DNA of 36,374 nucleotides. Origin: Faecousia sp. (GTDB taxonomy: Bacteria; Bacillota; Clostridia; Oscillospirales; Oscillospiraceae). Shown here one piece after another: positions 25,097 to 33,529 of the stretch. A program made the position numbers and the translations under genes. The notes beneath the pieces are model-generated. The model did no database searches. It saw only the letters and a program-made list of their open reading frames with translations, and was not told the origin of the DNA. Numbering within the stretch: position 1 is the stretch's first letter; each line of letters starts with the position of its first letter. The stretch covers positions 1-36,374 of the forward strand of contig JARIAT010000040.1 in NCBI GenBank assembly GCA_029257715.1, in the 5' to 3' direction.

Positions 25097-25708
25097 ATGG
25101 GAAAACAGATCAGACGGCTGGGTTTTCTTGCTTTGGCGGTTGGGATGACACTGTCAGTCGGATTACTGCGGGATTCAGCGAAGCTGCGGGAAGATATTTT
25201 GCGTCTGCATGTGGTGGCGGCGTCTGACGGGAAAGAAGATCAGGATGTAAAGCTTCGGGTCAGAGATGCCATTTTGGGATCACTGGAGGAATCCCTGGCA
25301 TCACTGACCGATCCGCAGGAAGTGTTTTCCTATGTGGAGACGATGCTACCAAAATTGGAGCAGACCGCCAACCGCGTATTACAGGAAGCAGGATTTGATG
25401 ATACCGCAACCGTCAGCTTGACGGAGGAAAACTTTCCGATTCGTGAGTATGACAGCTTTTCACTGCCTTCCGGAATTTATCACTCTCTGCGGGTTGTGAT
25501 CGGGGAGGGAGAGGGTCATAATTGGTGGTGTGTGGTATTTCCTCAGTTATGTACCGGTACGGATACGGAGAAATTTGAGCAGTCGGCGGAGAATGCCGGT
25601 TTTTCCGAAGCGCTCCTGGGCAGCCTGACAGGGGAATATGAGATTCGTTTTTGGCTGTTAGATCAGCTGGGCAAGTTGGAAAATTTCCTGTCAGATGCTT
25701 TGAAGTAG
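25097..25708 (+). CDS. spoIIR: Stage II sporulation protein R
   Basis: Forespore-secreted signalling protein that activates SpoIIGA, which processes pro-sigma-E in the mother cell. It has 203 residues: an N-terminal signal/anchor helix (LGFLALAVGMTLSVGLL), then the conserved LRLHVVAASD and DQDVKLRVRDAIL region, and LPSGIYHSLRVVIGEGEGHNWWCVVFPQLC, the most diagnostic stretch. In B. subtilis this gene is controlled by sigma-F; I could not find a convincing sigma-F promoter here. The Shine-Dalgarno sequence is weak and lies in the 3' arm of the upstream hairpin. Confidence 0.93.
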   Translation: MGKQIRRLGFLALAVGMTLSVGLLRDSAKLREDILRLHVVAASDGKEDQDVKLRVRDAILGSLEESLASLTDPQEVFSYVETMLPKLEQTANRVLQEAGFDDTATVSLTEENFPIREYDSFSLPSGIYHSLRVVIGEGEGHNWWCVVFPQLCTGTDTEKFEQSAENAGFSEALLGSLTGEYEIRFWLLDQLGKLENFLSDALK

Positions 25709-25727
25709 GACAAATCTATGATATAAT
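25700..25727 (+). promoter_or_regulatory. Possible promoter of addBA
   Basis: TTGAAG at 25700 and a perfect TATAAT at 25722 with a 16-bp spacer, overlapping the end of spoIIR. Confidence 0.5.
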
Positions 25728-25768
25728 ATGAACAAATTTTTGATAAATGTAGAAAGGACGGTGATATC

Positions 25769-28700
25769 ATGCTGAGGCTGATTTTGGGAGAGGACTGGAT
25801 TGCGAACCGGGAGGAAGTGCTGCGGCGTGTGAGTACGGACGTTGCGGAAAAGAAAGGAAACAGAATCCTGATGGTTCCGGAACTCATCAGCCATGACACC
25901 GAGCGCCGGCTGTGTGCTGCCGCAGGAGACACAGCCAGCCGATTTGCAGAAGTTCTATCTTTTACGCGTCTGATTCGGAGAGTATCGGAAGCACAGCAGC
26001 AGGTGCCGGGAGAATGTCTGGATGGCGGCGGACGGCTGATTGCAATGGCAGCTGCCACAAAGATGCTTTCGAGCAAACTAAAGTCATACGCATCCGTGGA
26101 GACAAGACCGGAGTTTTTGTCCGGGCTTCTTGACGCCGTGGATGAATTTAAGCGGTGCTGCATTACACCGGAAGAGCTTCGGGATGCTTCTGGACGAACG
26201 GAAGGGACGCTTGCGCAGAAACTTTCGGAGCTGTCACTGATCCTTGAGGGCTACGACAGCGTCTGCGCTATGGGAAAGCAGGATCCGAGGGATCAGGTCA
26301 ACTGGCTTCTTGAGCAACTGGAATGCAGCGATTTTGCCGAAAATCACTGTTTCTACATAGATGGATTTCCGGATTTTACGTTGCAGCATATGGAAATCCT
26401 GTACCATCTGATTCGGGTCAGTCCCCTTGTTACAATCAGCCTTAACTGTGATCGAGAGCGTTCTTCTCTGGCCGCATTCGAAAAAGCCGGAAAGACGGCG
26501 GCAGATCTGTTGCAGGAGGCGCACCGGCATCAGATTGAGGTAGAGATCGTCCATGTTGCACCGAGAAACGATGCTCTGGGGTATCTGCGTGAAAAACTCT
26601 TTCAGGGGCAGATTGCGCCGCAGGAGGAATTGCAGGACTGCCTTCGCCTGACGAGAGCGGATACAATTTTTGATGAGTGTATGGCGGCTGCGGAGCAAGT
26701 CCGGGAATTGGCTGTTCAGGGCTGCCGCTATCGGGATATTGGCATTGTCTGTGCGGATATTGAGCATTATCGTGGGATTGTATCGCTTGTTTTTCGGCGT
26801 TGTGGGATTCCTGTCTATTTGTCGGGAACGGATGATATCCTTGAAAAGACGGCTGTGGCAACAGTGCTTTCTGCCCTGGATGCGGCGATGGAAGGGATGG
26901 AACAGAAGGATGTCCTGCGTTACCTCAAATCCGTCCTGTCGCCGTTGGAGCCGGATACCTGCGATATTGTGGAAAACTATGCACTGCTTTGGGGAATCCG
27001 CGGAGAAAAATGGGGAAAGGAATGGACTTGGCATCCGAGAGGTTTGGGCGAGGACTGGAAAGATGAGGACCGTGAAGCTCTGCAAAAACTCAATCAGGCC
27101 CGAACAATTGGGATTTCTCCTCTGATGACGCTTCGTCGGGAAATGCGGGATTCGACAACAATTGGGGATCAGGTCCAAGCACTGAATCGCTTTCTGGAGC
27201 AGATCGGTCTTGCGGATGGACTGGAAAAACTGGCGCAAGAGGCCGAGGTGCAGGGGGATAACCGGGCGGCGCAGGAATATAATCAGCTGTGGGAAATTAT
27301 GGTAACCGCCATGGAGCAGCTACAGGGTGTTCTCGGGGAGAGCCATTGGGAACCGGAGACATTTTCACGGCTGTTCCGTCTTTTGTTGAGTCAGTATGAT
27401 GTCGGCACAATTCCCACGGTTCTTGATGCCGTAACCGTGGGCCCTGTCAGTGCGATGCGCTGTCAGCAGGTCAGGCATTTGCTCGTCCTGGGTGCGGAGG
27501 AGGGTATGCTTCCAAGCTATGGCGGTTCTACGGGAGTCCTGACGGATCAGGAGCGAACGGAAATTCGTCGTTTGGGCGTTTCCCTGACCGGTGGTGCCAT
27601 GGAAGGCGTTGCCGCTGAGTTTGCGGAGATCTATGGATGTTTCTGCGGAGCAACAGAGTCTGTGGCGGTATCCTGTCCTTCCGGGCAGACGGCATTTGTC
27701 TATCGGAGATTGTGCGATATGGTAGGCATGAAGGAGGGAATCGGGGTCGATCCCGGACCGGGTCCCGGACTGAGCGATCCATGGGAGGCCGGTGCTTATC
27801 TTGCCCGCTGGAAGGAAGAAAAAATTGCCGCGGAACTGAATGTCTCCGAAGGTTATCAAGATGTAAAATCGAGAGCGTCATTTTCTCTGGGGACTGTGGA
27901 GCCGGAGCATATAAAGAAGCTTTATGGAAAGCAGCTGGCGCTTTCAGCTTCTCAGATTGACCAGCAGGCAGAATGTAAGCTGGCGTATTTTTTGAAGTAT
28001 GGTCTTCGTGCGAAAGAGCGTAAGGAGGCAGAGGTGGATTCGGCAGAATTTGGTACATTTGTCCACTCGGTTCTGGAGCAGACGGCTCGGAAGGTAATGG
28101 AGCTTGGGGGATTCCATGAAGTAAGTCTTGAGCAAACAATGGAAATTTCCCATGAATACGCACAGCAGTATGCCAAAGAACGGTTTGCAGATCTCGATTC
28201 AGACCGTTTGAGTTACCTGTTTGATCGAAACGGACAGGAATTGGATGCTGTGATCGAAGAATTGTGGTTGGAACTGTCTGAGGCGGAATTTGCACCGGCA
28301 GCATTTGAGCTGAATTTTGATCTGCGTGGAGAAATGCCGCCCATACGCATTCCAGAGGGAAAAATGGCTGCGATTGTTCGAGGATACGTGGATCGTGTTG
28401 ATTGCTTCAATGATGGTTACCGGAATTTTTTTCGAGTTGTGGACTACAAAACAGGAAAAAAGACATTTGATTATTGCGATGTGTTCAACGGCGTAGGCTT
28501 ACAGATGCTTCTGTATTTGTTTGCACTGGAGCAGGGGGGAGAAAAGCTTCTTGGAGATCATCCGCTCAGTGCCGGTGTACAGTATTTTCCTGCACGGGTT
28601 CCATATATGAGCGAGGATGGCCGATTGGACCCGCAGGAAGCGGCCGAGAAAAGGATTAGTGAGATGAAACGGCGAGGGCTTGTATTACTGGATGAAGCAG

Positions 28701-29035
28701 TCCTTGAAGCAATGGACCCGGAGGAGGGAATGCCCCGCCTGAGTGTGAAATGTAAAAAAGACGGAACCATCACGGGAGATGTGGCAGATCGGGAACAGTT
28801 CAATCTTCTGAGGAAGTATGTGTTCCATATGCTCGGGAATATGGTTGATGAGATTGCAGACGGTAAGGTGCAGCCTAATCCCTATACCCGGGGAAGCGCC
28901 CATAGTGCCTGCGCATTTTGCCCATTTGGGGCCGTCTGTGCAAGAGAGCGGGAAAAAGGCAGAAGAAATTATAAGACAATGACGGCGCAGCGGTTCTGGG
29001 ATGAAATCGCAAGGGAGGAGGAAATAGATGGCTGA
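25769..29035 (+). CDS. addB: ATP-dependent helicase/nuclease subunit B (AddB)
   Basis: Partner of AddA in the double-strand-break resection complex that prepares DNA for RecA. It has 1088 residues. The N-terminal helicase-like half is degenerate and no Walker A is visible (LILGEDWIANREE where the P-loop would be). The C-terminal RecB-like nuclease has FGTFVHSVLEQT and VVDYKTGKKTF. The four cysteines of the structural 4Fe-4S cluster are present: C736 (AECKLAYF), C1048, C1051 and C1057 (CAFCPFGAVC). It overlaps addA by 8 bases. Confidence 0.95.
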   Translation: MLRLILGEDWIANREEVLRRVSTDVAEKKGNRILMVPELISHDTERRLCAAAGDTASRFAEVLSFTRLIRRVSEAQQQVPGECLDGGGRLIAMAAATKMLSSKLKSYASVETRPEFLSGLLDAVDEFKRCCITPEELRDASGRTEGTLAQKLSELSLILEGYDSVCAMGKQDPRDQVNWLLEQLECSDFAENHCFYIDGFPDFTLQHMEILYHLIRVSPLVTISLNCDRERSSLAAFEKAGKTAADLLQEAHRHQIEVEIVHVAPRNDALGYLREKLFQGQIAPQEELQDCLRLTRADTIFDECMAAAEQVRELAVQGCRYRDIGIVCADIEHYRGIVSLVFRRCGIPVYLSGTDDILEKTAVATVLSALDAAMEGMEQKDVLRYLKSVLSPLEPDTCDIVENYALLWGIRGEKWGKEWTWHPRGLGEDWKDEDREALQKLNQARTIGISPLMTLRREMRDSTTIGDQVQALNRFLEQIGLADGLEKLAQEAEVQGDNRAAQEYNQLWEIMVTAMEQLQGVLGESHWEPETFSRLFRLLLSQYDVGTIPTVLDAVTVGPVSAMRCQQVRHLLVLGAEEGMLPSYGGSTGVLTDQERTEIRRLGVSLTGGAMEGVAAEFAEIYGCFCGATESVAVSCPSGQTAFVYRRLCDMVGMKEGIGVDPGPGPGLSDPWEAGAYLARWKEEKIAAELNVSEGYQDVKSRASFSLGTVEPEHIKKLYGKQLALSASQIDQQAECKLAYFLKYGLRAKERKEAEVDSAEFGTFVHSVLEQTARKVMELGGFHEVSLEQTMEISHEYAQQYAKERFADLDSDRLSYLFDRNGQELDAVIEELWLELSEAEFAPAAFELNFDLRGEMPPIRIPEGKMAAIVRGYVDRVDCFNDGYRNFFRVVDYKTGKKTFDYCDVFNGVGLQMLLYLFALEQGGEKLLGDHPLSAGVQYFPARVPYMSEDGRLDPQEAAEKRISEMKRRGLVLLDEAVLEAMDPEEGMPRLSVKCKKDGTITGDVADREQFNLLRKYVFHMLGNMVDEIADGKVQPNPYTRGSAHSACAFCPFGAVCAREREKGRRNYKTMTAQRFWDEIAREEEIDG

Positions 29036-32000
29036 GACACCGACAAAAGAACAGCAAATTGCGGTGGACAACCGAGGCGGAAAACTGCTTGTTTCCGCAG
29101 CCGCAGGCTCCGGCAAGACAAAAGTGCTTGTGGATCGTCTGCTGAAATATATCATGGACCCTGTGTCTCCATGCAATATTGATGATTTTCTGATTATTAC
29201 ATATACCAAAGCCGCAGCCGCAGAACTTCGGGGGAAAATAGCCAAGAAGCTATCAGAGCGTCTGGCAGAAGAACCGAATCATCAGCATTTGCAGCGGCAG
29301 ATGCAGAGGCTATATTTGGCAAAGATTTCCACTGTCCATGCGTTTTGTACAGAGCTGCTGCGGCAGTATGCCTACGATGTAGACTTGCCCGGAGATTTTC
29401 GGGTGGCGGATGAAAATGAATGTCGGCAGCTGCGGACACAGGCGATGGATCAGATTCTCGAGGAGAGCTATTCTACCCTTTTGGAGGATGCCGATTTCCG
29501 TGCGTTTATTGATACGCAGGGCTTGGGACGCAATGACCGTATGGTTCCGGAGATTGTGCTGAAGGTCTATGACAGAGCAAGGTGTCATCTCAATCCCGAA
29601 CAATGGCTGGACCATTGCGTTGAGAGCGCAGATGTTTCCGAAACAGAAGATGCCGCCCAGACCGTGTGGGGAGCTTATCTGATCGAAGACCTTCAAAATT
29701 ATCTTGCGAAGCAGATTGCCGCCATGGAGAAGTGTCTCAAAATTGCGCAGGAGGACAAGGCACTGGAAAAGGTTGCGTTGCTGCTCAGTGAGAATCTTAC
29801 AGCACTTCGAGAGCTTGCACAGGCAAAAACATGGGATGAAGTTGTAGCACGGAGCAGCATTTCTTTTGGCACGATGCGCTTCCCGAAAAAAATGGAAGAT
29901 CCCGATGCAAAGTGCCGTATTCAGGCAGTTCGGGACGGATGCAAGGAAGGAATCAAAAAACGGATCAAAATCTTCTGCGATCCGTCTGCGCAGGTGCTGG
30001 AGGACCTGATGCAGACCGGAGGAGCTGTGCGCGGACTTGTGAAGCTGGCCCGTTCTTTCGGCGCTTCCTACACGCAGCTGAAGCTGCGCCGAAGGGTACT
30101 GGATTTTAGTGATTTGGAGCATAAGACGCTGGATCTGGTACTTGGAAAATCGAGAACCGGCCCGACTCGGATTTCAAGAGAAATTGGTATGAGATTCCGG
30201 GAAGTTCTGGTGGACGAATATCAGGACAGTAATGAGGTTCAGGATGCTATTTTTACAGCGTTGACAGCCCAAAGGCAGAACTGCTTTATGGTTGGGGATG
30301 TCAAACAGTCGATTTATCGGTTTCGACTGGCAGACCCCGGAATTTTTCTGGAGAAGTATGAAAACTACGGTTCAGCAGAAAAGGCACTAGACGGCGAAGG
30401 AAGAAAAGTCCTTTTGAGTCAGAATTTTCGTTCCGGCGAGGCGATTCTGGAAGCAACCAATGATGTATTTTTCCGCTGCATGAGTAAGGAAGTAGGAGGC
30501 CTTGACTACGGAGATGCAGAAGCGCTGAAAGAGGGAATTCCTCACGATTCTCTGGGCGAACCGGAGGTGGAGCTGCATGTAGTAAAGACTTCAGAAAAAG
30601 CATACGAGGAGGAAGCAGCATTTGTAGCCGATCGGATTGTGGAACTGCTCAGCGGAGCGCATATGGTCCGAGGCAGCGAAGGTCTTCGGAAAATCGAGCC
30701 GGAAGATATTGTCATCTTGCTGCGTTCTCCAGGATCAGTTGGACAGGCATTTCAGGATGCGCTGTCTCAGCGGGGAATCCGAAGCTCCTTCGGTGCAGGC
30801 AGGGATCTGCTTCAGACGGGAGAGATCAGCGTGCTGCGCTCCATTCTTCAGGTGATTTCCAATCCGAGGCAGGATATCCCTCTGATAGCAGCGTTGGCAA
30901 GTCCTGTTTTTGGATTTACCGCGGATGATTTGGCTCGCATTCGGGGAGAAAACAAATATTGTGATTTTTATGAAGCACTTTGTAGGGACGACACGCTCCA
31001 GTCCCGCCAATTTGTTCAAACACTGGAGCAGCTTCGGCGGCTTTCCAGAACTGCAACGCTGGCACAGCTTCTCGAGTACCTGTTTTGCAGCACAAGACTG
31101 GACAGTATTTATGCGGCGATGGAGTCCGGTGTGGAATGTACGGCAAATCTGCGGGAATTCTATCGCATTGCGATGGATTTTGAAGCAACATCCCGTCGGG
31201 ATCTGAGCCAGTTCTTGGAGTATCTGGATCTTTTGGAGGCCTCAGGGTTGACCATGAGTGAGAGTTCTGGGGCCGGCGCGGTCAGCATTCTCAGTATCCA
31301 TAAATCCAAAGGTCTGGAGTATCCGGTGGTGTTTCTGTCAGGACTGTCGAGGAGCTTTAACAAGGAGGATCTCCGCGCTCCGGTGCTGTGTGACGGAGAG
31401 CTGGGGCTTGGACTTTCCGCAGTGGATCAGTCCGCTCGTGTCCGCTACCCGACCATTGCCAAGAGAGCAATTGCGGTCCGAACTTCCCGAGAAAATCTAT
31501 CGGAAGAGCTTCGGGTTCTGTATGTGGCCATGACCCGAGCGAGAGATCGTCTGATTATGACATATGCGGCCAAATCTCCGGAAAAAGAACTGTCACAGAT
31601 CGCAAATCAAATGGATCTGGGGGGTACAGGACTACTTTCCAGTGAAGTTACCAGTCCCGGTGAATGGGTGCTGATGGAGGCGATGTGCCGTACAGAGGCA
31701 GGAGAACTCTTTGCGCTGGCAGACGGCAGACCGTCAAAAACGCATCTTCAAAAATATCCCTGGCTGATTCAGGTTCATGAAAGTTACGAGCCAACGGGGG
31801 AAAATCTTCCGCAGCAGACCGCTGCCCAGATTGCGATGCCGGAGCATACAGCCGAGCTGCTTGCAAAGCATCTGGCGTTTCAGTATGGACACGATATGGC
31901 AACGAAAACCCCCTCGAAGCAGACTGCAACGCAGCTGAAGGGCCGGGACAAGGATCAGGAAGTTGCAGAAGATGCCAAGAAACCGGCCATGGAGCGCATC

Positions 32001-32537
32001 TGGCGAAAAATGTCAGATGAACCAAAATCCCGAGGCGGCAGAGAATATGGAACAGCCATGCATACGGTGATGCAGTATATCCGATTTGAAGAATGCATAA
32101 CTCCGGAGCAAATCGAAAGAGAGGTTCAGAGGTTAATTGACCGGCATCTTCTGACACAAGGACAGGGAGAAAGCGTGGATCGGGAAGGAATCCTTGCATT
32201 TTTCCAGTCCCCATTGGGCCATAAAATTCGTCAGGAAAACACCCTGCGAGAGTTTAAATTTTCAATTCTCGATCATGGTGAAAAGTATGGCGACGGGCTG
32301 GAAGGAGAACAGGTGCTGCTTCAAGGTGTGGTAGACTGTGCGATGATTGAGGAAGAAGGCATTACGGTGGTAGATTTTAAAACGGATTATGTGACAAGTC
32401 ACACGCTTCCTGCGGTGACAGAGCGATACCGAATGCAGATTGAAGTTTATGCAGATGCCCTTCAACGAATCTATGAAAAATCCGTGATCCATCGATACCT
32501 TTATTTTTTCCACATGAAGAAATTGATAGAAGTGTAG
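29028..32537 (+). CDS. addA: ATP-dependent helicase/nuclease subunit A (AddA)
   Basis: UvrD-type 3'-5' helicase plus nuclease of 1169 residues. Helicase motifs are TKEQQIAV, Walker A AAAGSGKTKVL (near 25-35), DEYQDSNEVQ (motif II), GDVKQSIYRFR (motif III), SIHKSKGLEYPVVF (motif V) and LYVAMTRARDRL (motif VI). The C-terminal nuclease has GTAMHTVMQYI and the metal-binding VVDFKTDY. It uses GGAGGA inside the end of addB, so the complex is made from one transcript. Confidence 0.96.
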   Translation: MAETPTKEQQIAVDNRGGKLLVSAAAGSGKTKVLVDRLLKYIMDPVSPCNIDDFLIITYTKAAAAELRGKIAKKLSERLAEEPNHQHLQRQMQRLYLAKISTVHAFCTELLRQYAYDVDLPGDFRVADENECRQLRTQAMDQILEESYSTLLEDADFRAFIDTQGLGRNDRMVPEIVLKVYDRARCHLNPEQWLDHCVESADVSETEDAAQTVWGAYLIEDLQNYLAKQIAAMEKCLKIAQEDKALEKVALLLSENLTALRELAQAKTWDEVVARSSISFGTMRFPKKMEDPDAKCRIQAVRDGCKEGIKKRIKIFCDPSAQVLEDLMQTGGAVRGLVKLARSFGASYTQLKLRRRVLDFSDLEHKTLDLVLGKSRTGPTRISREIGMRFREVLVDEYQDSNEVQDAIFTALTAQRQNCFMVGDVKQSIYRFRLADPGIFLEKYENYGSAEKALDGEGRKVLLSQNFRSGEAILEATNDVFFRCMSKEVGGLDYGDAEALKEGIPHDSLGEPEVELHVVKTSEKAYEEEAAFVADRIVELLSGAHMVRGSEGLRKIEPEDIVILLRSPGSVGQAFQDALSQRGIRSSFGAGRDLLQTGEISVLRSILQVISNPRQDIPLIAALASPVFGFTADDLARIRGENKYCDFYEALCRDDTLQSRQFVQTLEQLRRLSRTATLAQLLEYLFCSTRLDSIYAAMESGVECTANLREFYRIAMDFEATSRRDLSQFLEYLDLLEASGLTMSESSGAGAVSILSIHKSKGLEYPVVFLSGLSRSFNKEDLRAPVLCDGELGLGLSAVDQSARVRYPTIAKRAIAVRTSRENLSEELRVLYVAMTRARDRLIMTYAAKSPEKELSQIANQMDLGGTGLLSSEVTSPGEWVLMEAMCRTEAGELFALADGRPSKTHLQKYPWLIQVHESYEPTGENLPQQTAAQIAMPEHTAELLAKHLAFQYGHDMATKTPSKQTATQLKGRDKDQEVAEDAKKPAMERIWRKMSDEPKSRGGREYGTAMHTVMQYIRFEECITPEQIEREVQRLIDRHLLTQGQGESVDREGILAFFQSPLGHKIRQENTLREFKFSILDHGEKYGDGLEGEQVLLQGVVDCAMIEEEGITVVDFKTDYVTSHTLPAVTERYRMQIEVYADALQRIYEKSVIHRYLYFFHMKKLIEV

Positions 32538-32540
32538 CAC

Positions 32541-32570
32541 AAGCCCCCGAATGTTCACATTCGGGGGCTT
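32541..32570. terminator. Bidirectional terminator between addA and spoVAE
   Basis: A 13-bp perfect stem, AAGCCCCCGAATG with CATTCGGGGGCTT, around TTCA. It lies between converging genes, with A/T-rich flanks. Confidence 0.8.
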
Positions 32571-32575
32571 AAATA

Positions 32576-32932
32576 TTATGATTTATCCTTCGGCTTAAAT
32601 AGGAGACTGACCAAAAGACCGGCTGCGATTGCAGCGGTAATTCCACCGGCTGTTGCAGTCAGGCCGCCTGTAAAGATTCCGGGAAATCCATCCTTATCGA
32701 TGGCTGTGCGTACTCCCTTGGCGAGGGTATGACCGAATCCGGTCAATGGTACAGTAGCACCGGCACCCGCAAAGTCAACCAGAGGCTGATACAGTCCTAA
32801 GCCGCTGAGAATGACGCCTGCTACAACATAGCAGACGAGAATTTTAGCAGGAGTCAGGTTGGTTTTGTCGATGAGAAGCTGACCAAACAAACAGAGAAGA
32901 CCGCCAAATAGAAATGCTTTGATATAATCCAT
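32576..32932 (-). CDS. spoVAE: Stage V sporulation protein AE
   Basis: Small membrane protein of the SpoVA channel that moves calcium-dipicolinate into the forespore and out during germination. It has 118 residues with several hydrophobic helices. The marks MDYIKAFLFGG, TPAKILVCYVVAG and GFGHTLAKGV are typical of the SpoVAEb type. The ATG at 32932 follows GAGGCGA in the end of the spoVAD fragment, and 2 bases separate it from that stop codon. The normal operon order spoVAC-spoVAD-spoVAE is interrupted upstream, so the gene lacks its usual promoter in this arrangement. Confidence 0.93.
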   Translation of the reverse strand: MDYIKAFLFGGLLCLFGQLLIDKTNLTPAKILVCYVVAGVILSGLGLYQPLVDFAGAGATVPLTGFGHTLAKGVRTAIDKDGFPGIFTGGLTATAGGITAAIAAGLLVSLLFKPKDKS

Positions 32933-32934
32933 AT

Positions 32935-33333
32935 TTATCGCCTCGATTCTATGCAGACAGCATGACAGATACCCGGAATGGGAAGGTTCTGCTGCGTCGA
33001 TGTGGGGGAGAGCAGTGCTCCGGTTCCACAAAACAGGATTTTTTTAAGCTTCCCTTTTTGAAGTTTTCCTAAAAGCTCTGAACATAGGGCGATGGCACTG
33101 CATCCGCACCCGGATCCTCCTGCGTGAACATCCTGTGTGGTGGGATCAAAAACCAGTGTGGAACAGTCTGTAATTCGACCGCCGATGGAAATCCCCTCTT
33201 TTTGAAACAGATACATAAGGGCCTGTTTTCCGAGCATTCCCAGATCTCCCGTAACAATCAGATCGTAGTCTTCCGGCGCCTCGTGCAGATCTTCCATGTG
33301 GGTTTTGATGGTTTCAAATGCAGCAGGGGCCAA
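32935..33333 (-). pseudogene. spoVAD: 3' fragment of spoVAD, cut by a mobile element
   Basis: The last 132 residues of SpoVAD, a dipicolinate-binding thiolase-fold protein usually about 335-340 residues long. Homology to the family starts at LAPAAFETIKTHMEDL (equivalent to MAPAAADTIK in B. subtilis) and continues normally through YDLIVTGDLG, GGSGCGCSA and GTGALLSPTS to the stop. Upstream of 33333 the open frame continues 25 codons into unrelated sequence, and the only ATG there (33408) has no ribosome-binding site. The first 60% of the gene is missing from the window and should lie beyond the element. It could be a dead gene or one rebuilt by excision. Its 3' end still spaces normally to spoVAE. 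Confidence 0.88.
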
Positions 33334-33478
33334 TGTCAAGGGTAGACCACATAAAGAATTCGTACGTAACGGTAAACAATAACTGGATTCTCTTATGAAA
33401 TATCGCATATAGGGAAGGGCAGCAGTGCGTTTTACGAATCCACCGTTGACTGGTTGTGGTCAGACATCATAAAAAGAA

Positions 33479-33506
33479 ACAAAGGGAATCTTTCTGATTC
33501 CTTTGT
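33479..33506 (-). terminator. Terminator downstream of the serine recombinase gene
   Basis: On the minus strand ACAAAGGAATC pairs with GATTCCCTTTGT (one bulged C) around AGAAA, followed by TTCTTTTT. It lies between the recombinase stop and the spoVAD junction and should stop element transcription reaching spoVAD/spoVAE. Confidence 0.75.
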
Positions 33507-33529
33507 AAGGGATTTCACTTCATTGGGTT

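Noticed and set aside
25663-26163. Minus-strand open frame of 166 codons over the addB start
   Set aside because: Serine/arginine-rich antisense shadow without ribosome-binding site; addB is clearly the real gene.
33346-33408. ATG at 33408 as a new start for the spoVAD fragment
   Set aside because: No Shine-Dalgarno sequence precedes it, and the 25 added residues come from element sequence.
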